Positions 8,196 through 19,596 of a DNA stretch of 64,000 bases are shown here, piece by piece. The DNA comes from Novosphingobium pentaromativorans US6-1 (GTDB taxonomy: Bacteria > Pseudomonadota > Alphaproteobacteria > Sphingomonadales > Sphingomonadaceae): the NCBI RefSeq assembly GCF_000767465.1, contig NZ_CP009291.1:2063501-2127500 (forward strand). Direction: 5' to 3'. Position numbers and translations under genes: made by a program. The notes under the pieces were generated by a model. The model saw only the letters and a program-made list of their open reading frames with translations. It ran no database searches and was not told where the DNA came from. The stretch's first letter is position 1; every line of letters starts with the position of its first letter.

Positions 8196-9344
8196 ATGTC
8201 AGGCATTATCGGAAAATTCGACGTCGCGGTCGTGGGCCGCGGCATCGTGGGGCTGGCCCATGCCCTCGCCGCCGCACGGTGCGGCAAATCGGTGCTGGTG
8301 GTCGACCGCAACGCCCGCGCCACTGGGGCAAGCATCCGCAACTTCGGGTTCGTGACCGTCACCGGGCAAGAACGCCATGACATGTGGCCGCTCGCACGCC
8401 GCGCCCGCGAGGTCTGGACGCAAGTCGCTCCGCGCGCCGGGATCGCCATCCATCAGGAAGGGCTTGCCCTGCCGGTCCGCCGCAAGGCCGCCGTATCGGT
8501 GCTCGAAGCGTTCATGCAGACCGAGATGGGCGAACAGTGCCGTCTCGTCTCCGACGCACAGCTGCGCCGCATCGACCCCGCCACGCCGTTCGCCGCGTGC
8601 GAGGCCGCACTGCTCAGCCCGCACGAATTGCGGGTCGAAGCGCGCGAGGCGGTGCCGCTGCTGGCGGCCTGGCTGGAACGCGAGATGGGGGTCACCTTCG
8701 CGCCGCCCGCCAGCGTCATCGCCTGCGAGCAGGGCCGCGCGGTCACCGCCGATGGCGAATACCATGCCGAAGCGATCTTCGTGTGCCCCGGCGACGACCT
8801 GAACGCGCTGTTTCCCCGCGTCATAGCCGAGCACGCGGTGACGCGTTGCAAACTGCAGATGATGCGCCTCGCCGCCCCCGGCTTCCGCCTGCCGCGCCCG
8901 GTGATGAGCGACCTCGGCCTCGCCCGCTACGAAGGCTATGCGGCGCTGCCCGAGGCGCAGCCGCTGATCGCGCAGCTTCGCGCGGAGCAGGGCGCGCACC
9001 TCGAGGCCGGGGTCCATCTGATCGTCGCCCAGTCGGCGGACGGCTCGCTCGTCGTGGGAGACAGCCACGATTACGGCGATGCCCCCGATCCCTTCCATCA
9101 CGAGGCGGTCGATCGCCTTGTCCTCGACGAGTTCGAGGCCGTGCTCGGCCCGGCCCCGCAGGCCATCGAACGCTGGGTGGGCGTCTATGCCTCGTCGCCG
9201 GAACAGAACTGGTTCAGCCGCACCGTCGCCGATGGCGTCCATGTCACAGTGGTGACGTGCGGCGCGGGCATGTCCACCGCCTTCGCCATCGGCGAGCGCG
9301 TGGTCACCGGCGCGCTGAATGCCCCCATCAAGGAGATTGCATGA
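8196..9344 (+). CDS. FAD-dependent amine oxidoreductase, TIGR03364 type (phosphonate-linked)
   Basis: A 382-residue DAO-superfamily flavoprotein. It opens with the FAD motif GRGIVG (residues 14-19) and continues with TGASIRNFGFVTVTGQ, very close to the GASxRNFG...TGQ signature I recall for TIGR03364, a family known for its linkage to phosphonate genes. Relatives are thought to oxidatively deaminate AEP or its N-methyl form to phosphonoacetaldehyde, releasing ammonia or methylamine and hydrogen peroxide. That fits the next gene, phnX, whose substrate is phosphonoacetaldehyde, with which it overlaps by 4 bp (ATGA). No phnW transaminase is present in the window, so this enzyme may be the only entry step. 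The exact substrate is inference. Confidence 0.85.
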   Translation: MSGIIGKFDVAVVGRGIVGLAHALAAARCGKSVLVVDRNARATGASIRNFGFVTVTGQERHDMWPLARRAREVWTQVAPRAGIAIHQEGLALPVRRKAAVSVLEAFMQTEMGEQCRLVSDAQLRRIDPATPFAACEAALLSPHELRVEAREAVPLLAAWLEREMGVTFAPPASVIACEQGRAVTADGEYHAEAIFVCPGDDLNALFPRVIAEHAVTRCKLQMMRLAAPGFRLPRPVMSDLGLARYEGYAALPEAQPLIAQLRAEQGAHLEAGVHLIVAQSADGSLVVGDSHDYGDAPDPFHHEAVDRLVLDEFEAVLGPAPQAIERWVGVYASSPEQNWFSRTVADGVHVTVVTCGAGMSTAFAIGERVVTGALNAPIKEIA

Positions 9345-10198
9345 TGACCGATACCCGCTCGCCGATCGCCGCCGTGCTGTTCGATTGGGCCGGCACGATG
9401 ATCGACTTCGGCTCACGCGCGCCGGTTATGGCGATGGCGCGCGTCTTCGACGAGGCCGGCGTTGCGGTCGAGGAACCGGTGGTGCGCCGCTACATGGGCA
9501 AGGCCAAGCGCGAGCACGTCGTCGCCATTCTGAGCGAGCCGGAAATCGCCGTGCGCTGGCGAGAGGCCAAAGGTGCGGAATGGACCGAGGCCGACGTTGA
9601 CGCCCTGATGCTCCGGCTCGAGCCCGCCATGCAGGAATGCGCCGCGCTATGCCGCGAACTGATCCCGGGGGCGGTCGAAAACTTCGAAATGCTGCGTGCG
9701 CGCGGCATTCGGGTGGGATCGACCACCGGCTACACCCGCACGATGATGGCCGACATCATCCCCGCTGCCGCCCAGCAGGGCTATGCGCCCGAAGTGATCG
9801 TCTGCGCCGGCGAGACCGCGCAAGGCCGTCCTGCACCGTTGATGCTGTGGAAGGCCATGGTCGAGATGGGCGTGTGGCCTGCCGAGGCCTGCATTGCGGT
9901 CGACGATGCGCCGGTTGGCATCGAAGCCGGCCGACACGCGGGTATGTGGAGCGTCGGCCTCGCAGGCTCGGGCAACGGCGTCGGTCTCGACCATGCCGCC
10001 TTCACCGCGCTTTCAGCCGCTGCGAAGGCCGAGCGCATGAGCGCGGTCGTCGCGGAGTTCGCAGCGGCCGGGGCAGATTTCGTGATCGAGAGCGTGGCCG
10101 ACCTCGACCTTGCCGTCGCGGCGGCAAGCCGGGCCATCGCGCAAGGGTCGAAGCCCGGCGCCGAGCCTGCGCGTTTCCTTGGCGGAACGACCGCGTGA
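9341..10198 (+). CDS. phnX: Phosphonoacetaldehyde hydrolase (phosphonatase)
   Basis: A 285-residue HAD-superfamily enzyme cleaving the C-P bond of phosphonoacetaldehyde to acetaldehyde and phosphate. The N-terminal FDWAGTMIDFGS carries the nucleophilic Asp. YMGKAKREH in the cap domain carries the Lys that forms the Schiff base, the hallmark separating PhnX from other HAD phosphatases. GSTTGYTR and GRPAP follow the PhnX pattern, and VDDAPVGIEAG is the metal-site loop. The frame continues far upstream inside the FAD gene, but the ATGATG overlapping that gene's TGA is the sensible start. Its last codons overlap the GTG of the DUF5690 gene, implying translational coupling of all three genes. Confidence 0.95.
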   Translation: MMTDTRSPIAAVLFDWAGTMIDFGSRAPVMAMARVFDEAGVAVEEPVVRRYMGKAKREHVVAILSEPEIAVRWREAKGAEWTEADVDALMLRLEPAMQECAALCRELIPGAVENFEMLRARGIRVGSTTGYTRTMMADIIPAAAQQGYAPEVIVCAGETAQGRPAPLMLWKAMVEMGVWPAEACIAVDDAPVGIEAGRHAGMWSVGLAGSGNGVGLDHAAFTALSAAAKAERMSAVVAEFAAAGADFVIESVADLDLAVAAASRAIAQGSKPGAEPARFLGGTTA

Positions 10199-11520
10199 AC
10201 CCGCTTGCGGCGGCTCAGGTGGCGCCGGGCATGCCCGCTTCGCGGCGCATCCCGCCGCTGCGCGAATGGCTGGCGCAGGGCCATCCCTGGGCACTGGCGC
10301 TCTATGCAGGGCTTGCCAGCTTCGCCGCATATTCGGCGATGTACGCCTTCCGCAAGCCGTTCACCGCCGCAACCTATGCCGACGTGGCCGGCTGGGAGGG
10401 CGTGATCGATTTCAAGATCGCGCTGGTGATCGCCCAGGTCGCGGGATACGCGGTCTCGAAGATCATCGGCGTCAAGATCGTCTCCGAAATGGTCGCGGCA
10501 CGGCGGGGCGTGGCCATCGTCGGCCTTATTGGCCTGGCATGGGTCGCGTTGGTGCTCTTCGCCGTGCTGCCGATCGCATGGAAAGTGGCCGCACTGTTCC
10601 TCAACGGCCTGCCGCTTGGCATGATCTGGGGCATCGTCTTCGGCTATGTCGAGGGGCGGCGAACGAGCGAAGTCATCGCGGCGGTACTCTGCGCCAGCTT
10701 CATCGTCGCCTCGGGTGTAGTGAAGTCGGCGGGCGTTTGGCTGATGACGCACTTGCAGATAGGCGAGTTCTGGATGCCCGCTGCCACCGGCGCGCTGTTC
10801 TTTCCGCTGCTGATCCTCGCCGTCATCGGCCTTGCCCAACTGCCGCCACCGAGCGCGGAGGAACAGGCGGAGCGCATGGCCCGTCCGCCAATGGCGGCCG
10901 AGGCCCGCCGCGCCTTCCTGCGCGAATACGGTCCCGGCGTGGCAGTGCTCGTCTTCGCCTACGTCCTGTTCACTGCTCTGCGCGACTTGCGTGACAACTT
11001 CGCCGCCGAAATCTGGACCGAACTGGGCTACGCGGGCGTCTCCGAAGTCTTTTCCGCCAGCGAGATCCCGGTCGCGGTGGTGACGCTGGCGATCCTGGCG
11101 AGCCTGGTGCTGGTCCGCGACAACCGGCGGGCCCTGGTCGCGATCCATGCCATCGTCATGGCGGGGGCCGTGCTGATCGGCGGCTCCACGCTCGCTTTCC
11201 AGTTCGGTGCGCTGGGACCGCTGCCATGGATGATCCTGTCGGGCCTTGGCCTCTACCTCGGCTATGCACCGTTCAATGCGATGCTGTTCGATCGCCTCGT
11301 CGCCGCGACCCGTCGGGCGGGCACGGCGGGCTTCCTGATCTATGTCGCCGATGCCTCGGGCTATGTCGGGAGCGTGACACTGACGCTGCTTCGCAACATG
11401 CCGGGGATTTCGATGGACTGGCTGCATTTCTTCATCTGGTTGGCTTACGCCACAGCGGGCATATGCCTGTCGATGGCGACAATTTCTCTGGTATATTTTA
11501 TGAATAAATTTGATAAATGA
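10195..11520 (+). CDS. DUF5690 family multi-pass membrane protein, candidate phosphonate permease
   Basis: A 441-residue integral inner-membrane protein with roughly 11-12 hydrophobic helices in an MFS-like layout. The first helix contains YSAMYAFRKPFTAATY, which I associate with DUF5690, a family without assigned function. The GTG start overlaps the phnX stop (GTGA), so translation is coupled; an ATG at 10231 is an alternative. No ABC, PhnCDE or AepXVW-type AEP transporter lies nearby. An importer for AEP or another phosphonate is therefore the best contextual guess; export of an acetaldehyde-derived product is the alternative. The last codons become AT-rich, unlike the rest of the gene. Confidence 0.8.
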   Translation: MNPLAAAQVAPGMPASRRIPPLREWLAQGHPWALALYAGLASFAAYSAMYAFRKPFTAATYADVAGWEGVIDFKIALVIAQVAGYAVSKIIGVKIVSEMVAARRGVAIVGLIGLAWVALVLFAVLPIAWKVAALFLNGLPLGMIWGIVFGYVEGRRTSEVIAAVLCASFIVASGVVKSAGVWLMTHLQIGEFWMPAATGALFFPLLILAVIGLAQLPPPSAEEQAERMARPPMAAEARRAFLREYGPGVAVLVFAYVLFTALRDLRDNFAAEIWTELGYAGVSEVFSASEIPVAVVTLAILASLVLVRDNRRALVAIHAIVMAGAVLIGGSTLAFQFGALGPLPWMILSGLGLYLGYAPFNAMLFDRLVAATRRAGTAGFLIYVADASGYVGSVTLTLLRNMPGISMDWLHFFIWLAYATAGICLSMATISLVYFMNKFDK

Positions 11521-11554
11521 CAATTTGATCGACAATATTCTTTAAATATACACA

Positions 11555-11585
11555 CCTCGCCCATGCAATTGAGCGGGGTTTTCTT
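11555..11585 (+). terminator. Intrinsic terminator after the DUF5690 gene
   Basis: CCTCGC (11555-11560) pairs with GCGGGG (11573-11578), followed at once by TTTTCTT. It sits 35 bp after the permease stop and separates that operon from the TonB-dependent receptor, which must have its own promoter. Confidence 0.7.
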
Positions 11586-11723
11586 CGTAATTAGAACTCC
11601 ATTTTATTCGTCTATTGCTGCGATGCACCCAATGAATTGGTCGAGATCGACAATGCCATGTCAGAGCCATTTCAGGAAAGCGGCAACGGAGGTGATCGGC
11701 CGCTCACGAATGGGGAAGCACAA

Positions 11724-14300
11724 ATGACCAGGTTCGCTCTCATGACCGCCACCAGCCTCGGGGCTATGCTCATCGCCACGACCGCGCAGGCACAGCAGAT
11801 GTCGCCTGACGCGCAGGCCATGCCCTCGGGCGAAATCGTCGTCACCGGCACGATCGTCGCCAGCGAGATGAAATCGATCGCCGAGCAGCGCAAGGCAGAC
11901 AATATCGTCAACGTCCTCACGGCGGACGGCATCGGCCGCCTGCCCGATCGCAACGCCGCCGAAGCCGTGCAGCGCCTGCCCGGCGTCGCCATCGAGCGCG
12001 ACCAGGGCGAAGGCCGCTTCGTCGCGGTGCGCGGCCTGCCCTCGCAGTGGAACTCCACGCTCATCAACGGCAACCGCCTGCCCACCGCCGAGGAAGAGAC
12101 CACCAGCCGGGCCACCGCCTTCGACTTCTTCCCGAGCGAGTTGATCGACCAGGTCGTCGTCGCCAAGGCCGTGACGCCCGACATGGAAGGCGATGCCATC
12201 GGCGGCTCGGTGAACTTCATCACCAGGACCGCCCCCGAGACGCGCACGCTGCAGGTGTCGGCAGGCGCCAATTACAGCGAAAAGGCGGACAAGGCAGGGT
12301 TCCTGGCGAGCGCGCTCTATGGCGACCGCATCGGCAAGTTCGGCTTCGTGCTTTCCGGCACGTACTACAAGCGCCACTGGGCCACCGACAACTACGAACC
12401 GCGCCGGGGCGGCGACGGCATCGGCATCACCCGCCTCGAACTGCGCGACTATACCGGCGTGCGCGAGACGACCGGCCTGAACGCGGCGATGGAATATGCC
12501 TTCGACGACGGCGGCAAGCTCTACGCGCGCGGGATCTACGGGTCGCTGAGCGATGACGAGACGCATTACAAGCACCGCATGAACTTCGCCTCGAACCGCG
12601 TCGAGGTGCAGCACATCTTCAACACTCTGATCACCGAACTGGCGGGCGGCGAAGTGGGCGGCATCCACATGCTCGGCGGCGATGGCGCAAAGTTCGAATG
12701 GAAGGCCGCGCACTACGAGAACCTGTTCCGTTATGGCGACACGCCCGACAGCCGGGACAACAGCTATTTCGTGGTCCGCTTCGACCAGCGCAACGTCGGC
12801 TATCAGGGACTCGAGAACCGGGGCTCTGGTAACCTTGCCTACAACGAGATCGACGGCGGCACCGATCCGGCCGATGCAATTTCCAACCATCTGCCGTCCG
12901 ACTTCGCGATGAACCCCTCGCTCACCCGCCTTTCCAACGTGGAACTCTACCGCATCCGCGTGAAGGAGACGGACCGCGTGGTGCTGCAGGGCGATCTCAC
13001 CGTTCCTGCGGGCGACAGTCTGACCCTGAAGCTTGGCGGCAAGTACCGCGACAAGCTGCGCGATGCCACGTTCGAAGACCTCTTCTACACCTGGAACCCG
13101 GCGGCAGGGCCCGTGCCGACATTGGCCGACTTCGCGCTGATGAACCAGCCAGGTCGCAGCGGCTACCTGGATGAACTGGCGATCGGCAAGCAGTACTCCG
13201 GCCAGTTCTCGCAAGTGGTCAGCGAGAAGGACATTGTCGCGTGGTATCTCGCCAACCGAGACAACCTCGTGCTCGACGAGGCCGGTTCGGCGACTCTGGC
13301 GAACGGCGGCGCATTGGGGCGCACCTTCCGCCTCTACGAAAAGCAGGCGGCAGGCTACGTCATGGGGACCTGGCAGCCCAGCGATGCACTGACCGTGCTG
13401 GGCGGCGTTCGCCTCGAATACACGAAAACTACCGTTGATGGGCAAGTGCTGGTCAACGGAGTGCTGGAAAAGGCGCGCAGTTCCAACGATTATCTCGCGG
13501 TGCTGCCCTCGCTCCACCTGACCTACCATCTCGATGGCGACACCAACCTGCGCGCCGCCGTCACCCGCACCTTCGCACGGCCCGACTTCGGAGACCTCGC
13601 TCCCGGCGGCGCATTCAGCGAGGCAGACCTTGAATTCTCGGGCGGCAACCCGGACCTCAAGCCGACTTACTCGTGGAACGCCGACCTGCTGTTCGAGCGC
13701 TATTTCGGCAACGACGGCGTCATCTCGGCGGGCGCCTTCTTCAAGCGCATTTCCAACCCGATCTACGACACCCGCCGCGTCGGCACCTATCGCGGCATCG
13801 ACGGCGTAACCTTCCTCACCCCCGGCAACGGCGCCGCGGGCGACCTATACGGCTTCGAGATCAACGCGCAGCGCCGCCTGAGCTTCCTGCCGGGGCTGCT
13901 TTCGAACCTGGGCGTCAATGCCAACTACACGCTGATCCGCTCCACCTTCTCGCTGCCCGACGGGCGCGAGGTCCGGGTGCCGCGGCAGGCGAACAACCTT
14001 GCGAACGTGGCAGTCTATTTCGACGACGGCCGCTTCTCGACCCGCCTCGCGATGAACTACAAGGGTGCCTACATCGAAGAATACGGCAGCGATGCCGAAA
14101 GCGACAGCTACTACGGCGCCTACACCAGCCTCGACCTCACGGCGAACTGGAACCTGACCGATCATGTCACCCTGTTCGGCGAGGCGAGCAACCTCACGAA
14201 CCAGAAGCTGCACTATTATCTGGGCGAAAAGGCGCGCCCGCTCCAGGTCGAATACTACGGTCGCCGCTTCATGCTGGGCGTCAAGGCCAGCCTGTTCTGA
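11724..14300 (+). CDS. TonB-dependent outer-membrane receptor (phosphonate locus)
   Basis: An 858-residue TonB-dependent receptor. A Sec signal peptide ends near TTAQAQQ (about residue 25). The plug domain contains GEIVVTGT, RLPDRNAAEAVQRLPGV and AVRGLPSQWNSTLING, typical of the TIGR01782 (Xanthomonas/Caulobacter-type) receptors. The C-terminus ends in Phe (GVKASLF), as expected for a BAM substrate. The ATG chosen has GGGGAAG at good spacing; an upstream in-frame ATG (11637) would place charged residues before the signal peptide and is unlikely. It lies 200 bp downstream of the DUF5690 gene on the same strand after a terminator. Outer-membrane uptake of the phosphonate source is inferred from position. 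Confidence 0.92.
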   Translation: MTRFALMTATSLGAMLIATTAQAQQMSPDAQAMPSGEIVVTGTIVASEMKSIAEQRKADNIVNVLTADGIGRLPDRNAAEAVQRLPGVAIERDQGEGRFVAVRGLPSQWNSTLINGNRLPTAEEETTSRATAFDFFPSELIDQVVVAKAVTPDMEGDAIGGSVNFITRTAPETRTLQVSAGANYSEKADKAGFLASALYGDRIGKFGFVLSGTYYKRHWATDNYEPRRGGDGIGITRLELRDYTGVRETTGLNAAMEYAFDDGGKLYARGIYGSLSDDETHYKHRMNFASNRVEVQHIFNTLITELAGGEVGGIHMLGGDGAKFEWKAAHYENLFRYGDTPDSRDNSYFVVRFDQRNVGYQGLENRGSGNLAYNEIDGGTDPADAISNHLPSDFAMNPSLTRLSNVELYRIRVKETDRVVLQGDLTVPAGDSLTLKLGGKYRDKLRDATFEDLFYTWNPAAGPVPTLADFALMNQPGRSGYLDELAIGKQYSGQFSQVVSEKDIVAWYLANRDNLVLDEAGSATLANGGALGRTFRLYEKQAAGYVMGTWQPSDALTVLGGVRLEYTKTTVDGQVLVNGVLEKARSSNDYLAVLPSLHLTYHLDGDTNLRAAVTRTFARPDFGDLAPGGAFSEADLEFSGGNPDLKPTYSWNADLLFERYFGNDGVISAGAFFKRISNPIYDTRRVGTYRGIDGVTFLTPGNGAAGDLYGFEINAQRRLSFLPGLLSNLGVNANYTLIRSTFSLPDGREVRVPRQANNLANVAVYFDDGRFSTRLAMNYKGAYIEEYGSDAESDSYYGAYTSLDLTANWNLTDHVTLFGEASNLTNQKLHYYLGEKARPLQVEYYGRRFMLGVKASLF

Positions 14301-14347
14301 GATCGCAATCCGGTCGGAACCTTCACCTTGATTGGAAGCAAATGCCA

Positions 14348-14384
14348 GAAGCTGGCTCATCGTCGTCGACGGTGAGCCAGCTTC
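14348..14384. terminator. Perfect 12-bp hairpin after the receptor gene
   Basis: GAAGCTGGCTCA (14348-14359) and TGAGCCAGCTTC (14373-14384) form a perfect stem with a 13-nt loop, 48 bp after the receptor stop. No T-run follows on either strand, so it may be an mRNA 3'-end stabiliser or a Rho-assisted terminator rather than a classical intrinsic one. Confidence 0.5.
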
Positions 14385-14753
14385 GAAGATGTGAAATATT
14401 GCCATGGTGACCGACGAACTTCGGTGGCAGACATCTACGATGCGCGCCGGCTCTAGCTGTCAGCTGACATGCCCGTCAGAATGTCTTGGATGGCTAGATG
14501 CCGTGAGCTGCGGCGTGAGTGCTGCATCCGCGATGCATTCCCGCATCCCAAGAGTGAAAAGACCCTCAGGGGCTGGCGTGACCCTGGCGGTAGTGATCAA
14601 ACTTGAATGAGAGACAGGGCAAGCGGGGGGGGGGCAGCAATCCGCACAACGGTTGCCAGGCCCAGCCCTCGCTCTTTCACGATGATAAGTTACTTATATC
14701 AGAAATTTAATTGAAGTTTGGCGCCCTGCCCGGCCGCTCGCGACGGCTCCGGA
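14385..14753. other. Gene-free interval between the receptor and guaA
   Basis: No credible coding frame. It contains a run of ten G (14625-14634) and an AT-rich stretch (about 14680-14715). The receptor and guaA are convergent, so this is a 3'-3' gap without expected promoters. Confidence 0.5.
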
Positions 14754-16313
14754 TCATTCCCACTCGATCGTGCCGGGCGGCTTGGAGGTGTAGTCGTAAA
14801 CCACGCGGTTGATGCCCTTCACCTCGTTGATGATGCGCGTGGCGACGCGGCTGAGGAAGGCGGCATCGAAGGGGTAGATGTCGGCGGTCATGCCGTCGGT
14901 CGAAGTGACCGCGCGCAGGGCGCAGACGCTGTCATAGGTGCGGCCGTCGCCCATGACGCCAACGGTCTTGACCGGCAGCAGCACCGCGAAAGCCTGCCAG
15001 ATCGCATCGTAGAGGCCGGCATTGCGGATCTCCTCGAGGTAGATCGCATCGGCCTTGCGCAGGATATCGGCCTTGTCGCGGCTGACTTCGCCGGGAATGC
15101 GGATGGCCAGACCCGGTCCGGGGAACGGGTGGCGGCCCACGAAGATGTCGGGCAGGCCCAGTTCGCGGCCCAGCTCGCGCACTTCGTCCTTGAACAGTTC
15201 GCGCAGCGGTTCGACCAGCTTCATGTCCATGCGCTCGGGCAGGCCGCCGACGTTGTGATGGCTCTTGATCGTGACCGAGGGACCGCCGGTGAACGAAACC
15301 GATTCGATCACGTCGGGATAGAGGGTGCCCTGGGCTAGGAACTCGGCGCCGCCGATCTTCTTCGCCTCGTCCTCGAAGACGTCGATGAAGGTCTTGCCGA
15401 TGAACTTGCGCTTCTTTTCGGGGTCGGTGACGCCCTCCAGCCCCTTGAGGAACAGGGTCGAGGCGTCGACGTGGACGAGCGGGATATTGTAGTGGCCGCG
15501 GAACAGCGACACGACCTGCTCGGCCTCGCCCATGCGCATCAGGCCATGATCGACGAAAACGCAAGTGAGCTGGTCGCCGATCGCCTCATGGATGAGGACG
15601 GCGGCCACGGCGGAATCGACGCCGCCCGAAAGGCCGCAGATCACGCGCTTGTCGCCGACCTGCTCGCGGATTTCATCGATCTTGGTCTTGCGGAATTCGG
15701 CCATCGTCCAGTCGCCGGCCATGCCGCAGACGTGGCGCACGAAGTTCTTGAGCAGTTTGCCGCCATCGGGCGTGTGAACCACTTCAGGGTGGAACTGCAT
15801 CGCATAGATGCGCTTCTCGTCGTTGGCGATCACCGCGAAAGGTGCGCCGGGGCTGGACGCGACGGGGCGGAAGCCCGGGGCAAGGCTGGTCACCTTGTCG
15901 CCATGGCTCATCCAGACCTGGTGCTTTTCGCCCACGTTCCAGAGGCCGTCGAACAGGGCGCACTCATCCCCGATCTCGATGAAGGCGCGGCCGAACTCAC
16001 CCGAATCGCCGGCAAGCACTTCGCCGCCCATCTGGTGCATGAGCGACTGCTGGCCATAGCAAATGCCGAGCATCGGGCGGCCGCTTTCCAGAATGCAATC
16101 GGGAATGCGCGGACCGTTGTCATCGAGCACGGAAGCCGGCGAACCCGACAGGACGATGCCCACCGGATCGAGGCGCTTGAAGGCTTCCTCGGCCATCGAG
16201 AACGGTGCGATTTCGGAATAGACCCCCGCCTCGCGCACACGGCGTGCGATCAGCTGGGTAACCTGGCTGCCGAAATCGACGATGAGTACGGAATCTGACG
16301 AGGGGATGTTCAT
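14754..16313 (-). CDS. guaA: GMP synthase (glutamine-hydrolysing)
   Basis: A 519-residue bifunctional enzyme converting XMP to GMP with glutamine and ATP in the cytoplasm. The class I glutamine amidotransferase domain comes first (nucleophile Cys85 in GICYGQQ, catalytic His in QFHPEVVH). It is followed by the ATP pyrophosphatase domain with PP-loop SGGVDS (about residue 228) and the C-terminal dimerisation domain ending in KPPGTIEWE, the family's typical ending. Length is standard. The gene stands alone, convergent with the receptor and divergent from the small ORF at 16526. Confidence 0.97.
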   Translation of the reverse strand: MNIPSSDSVLIVDFGSQVTQLIARRVREAGVYSEIAPFSMAEEAFKRLDPVGIVLSGSPASVLDDNGPRIPDCILESGRPMLGICYGQQSLMHQMGGEVLAGDSGEFGRAFIEIGDECALFDGLWNVGEKHQVWMSHGDKVTSLAPGFRPVASSPGAPFAVIANDEKRIYAMQFHPEVVHTPDGGKLLKNFVRHVCGMAGDWTMAEFRKTKIDEIREQVGDKRVICGLSGGVDSAVAAVLIHEAIGDQLTCVFVDHGLMRMGEAEQVVSLFRGHYNIPLVHVDASTLFLKGLEGVTDPEKKRKFIGKTFIDVFEDEAKKIGGAEFLAQGTLYPDVIESVSFTGGPSVTIKSHHNVGGLPERMDMKLVEPLRELFKDEVRELGRELGLPDIFVGRHPFPGPGLAIRIPGEVSRDKADILRKADAIYLEEIRNAGLYDAIWQAFAVLLPVKTVGVMGDGRTYDSVCALRAVTSTDGMTADIYPFDAAFLSRVATRIINEVKGINRVVYDYTSKPPGTIEWE

Positions 16314-16390
16314 GGCTGGCCCCTAATGCGAGCCGCAGCGAGTGTCCAGATGGCAGTCGCGCGCGAAAAGCTCCGCATTCGCCCAAATCC

Positions 16391-16439
16391 GCAACTTGAG
16401 TTGCAAAACTTGCAATCTCTATTCCGGAAATAGAGATTG
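16391..16439. promoter_or_regulatory. Two inverted repeats in the guaA upstream region
   Basis: GCAACT-TG-AGTTGC (16391-16404) is followed by an 11-bp inverted repeat CAATCTCTATT / AATAGAGATTG with a 5-nt loop (16413-16439). Both lie in an AT-richer patch 80-125 bp upstream of guaA, between it and the divergent small ORF. They could be operators for either gene or an RNA hairpin in a leader. No known riboswitch or PurR-like site is recognised. Confidence 0.4.
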
Positions 16440-16525
16440 AGATTCAAGGGGCGAGAGACTAAATGCTGCACATGCGAAGGGAACGGGGCGAACCCGTCTC
16501 TTATCGAATGCAGGAGTAGAAACAG

Positions 16526-16606
16526 ATGACCATCGTAGAACGGACTGTCGGCCTCGCCGCGGCATTTGGAATCAGTGCCCTGGCGTTCGCTGTGACCCTC
16601 GTCTGA
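16526..16606 (+). CDS. 26-residue hydrophobic small protein
   Basis: The frame encodes MTIVERTVGLAAAFGISA followed by LAFAVTLV and TGA. After a short polar head (MTIVER) the peptide is a single hydrophobic helix, so it is probably an inner-membrane microprotein. It has CAGGAG eight bases before the ATG, and an intrinsic terminator ends 49 bp after the stop. That makes it a complete monocistronic unit rather than a chance frame. I do not recognise the family; function unknown. Confidence 0.6.
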   Translation: MTIVERTVGLAAAFGISALAFAVTLV

Positions 16607-16627
16607 GGCCAAAGTGATCCCAACCGG

Positions 16628-16655
16628 AAGGGCGGTCCCGAGGGGCCGCCCTTTT
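16628..16655 (+). terminator. Intrinsic terminator after the 26-residue ORF
   Basis: AAGGGCGG (16628-16635) pairs with CCGCCCTT (16646-16653), with further pairing towards the loop, running into TTTT. It ends the small-ORF transcript and insulates gyrB. Confidence 0.75.
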
Positions 16656-16718
16656 GCATTGCACCTGCACAATATGGTGCCCGGACGGCCTGTGGCCGGA
16701 CCCGATGACACTCCCTGA

Positions 16719-19472
<2,754 letters not shown>

Positions 19473-19596
19473 GGCCCGTGCGAGGGTGCGCAATGCGCGC
19501 CCTTCGACACATCGGAATCGATTGGGAACAGTCCGCCGCAAGGCGGTCTGCCTTTCCGGTGTTGCGCCGGGACGCATGCGACCATAAGTTGCGCCG

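Noticed and set aside
8384..9340. Apparent 319-residue N-terminal extension of PhnX
   Set aside because: This stretch is an alternative frame of the FAD oxidoreductase gene; Arg/Gly/Pro-rich without homology, and PhnX has its normal length from 9341.
9637..10194. Apparent N-terminal extension of the DUF5690 protein
   Set aside because: It overlaps phnX in another frame and is Arg-rich; the GTG overlapping the phnX stop gives a sensible membrane protein.
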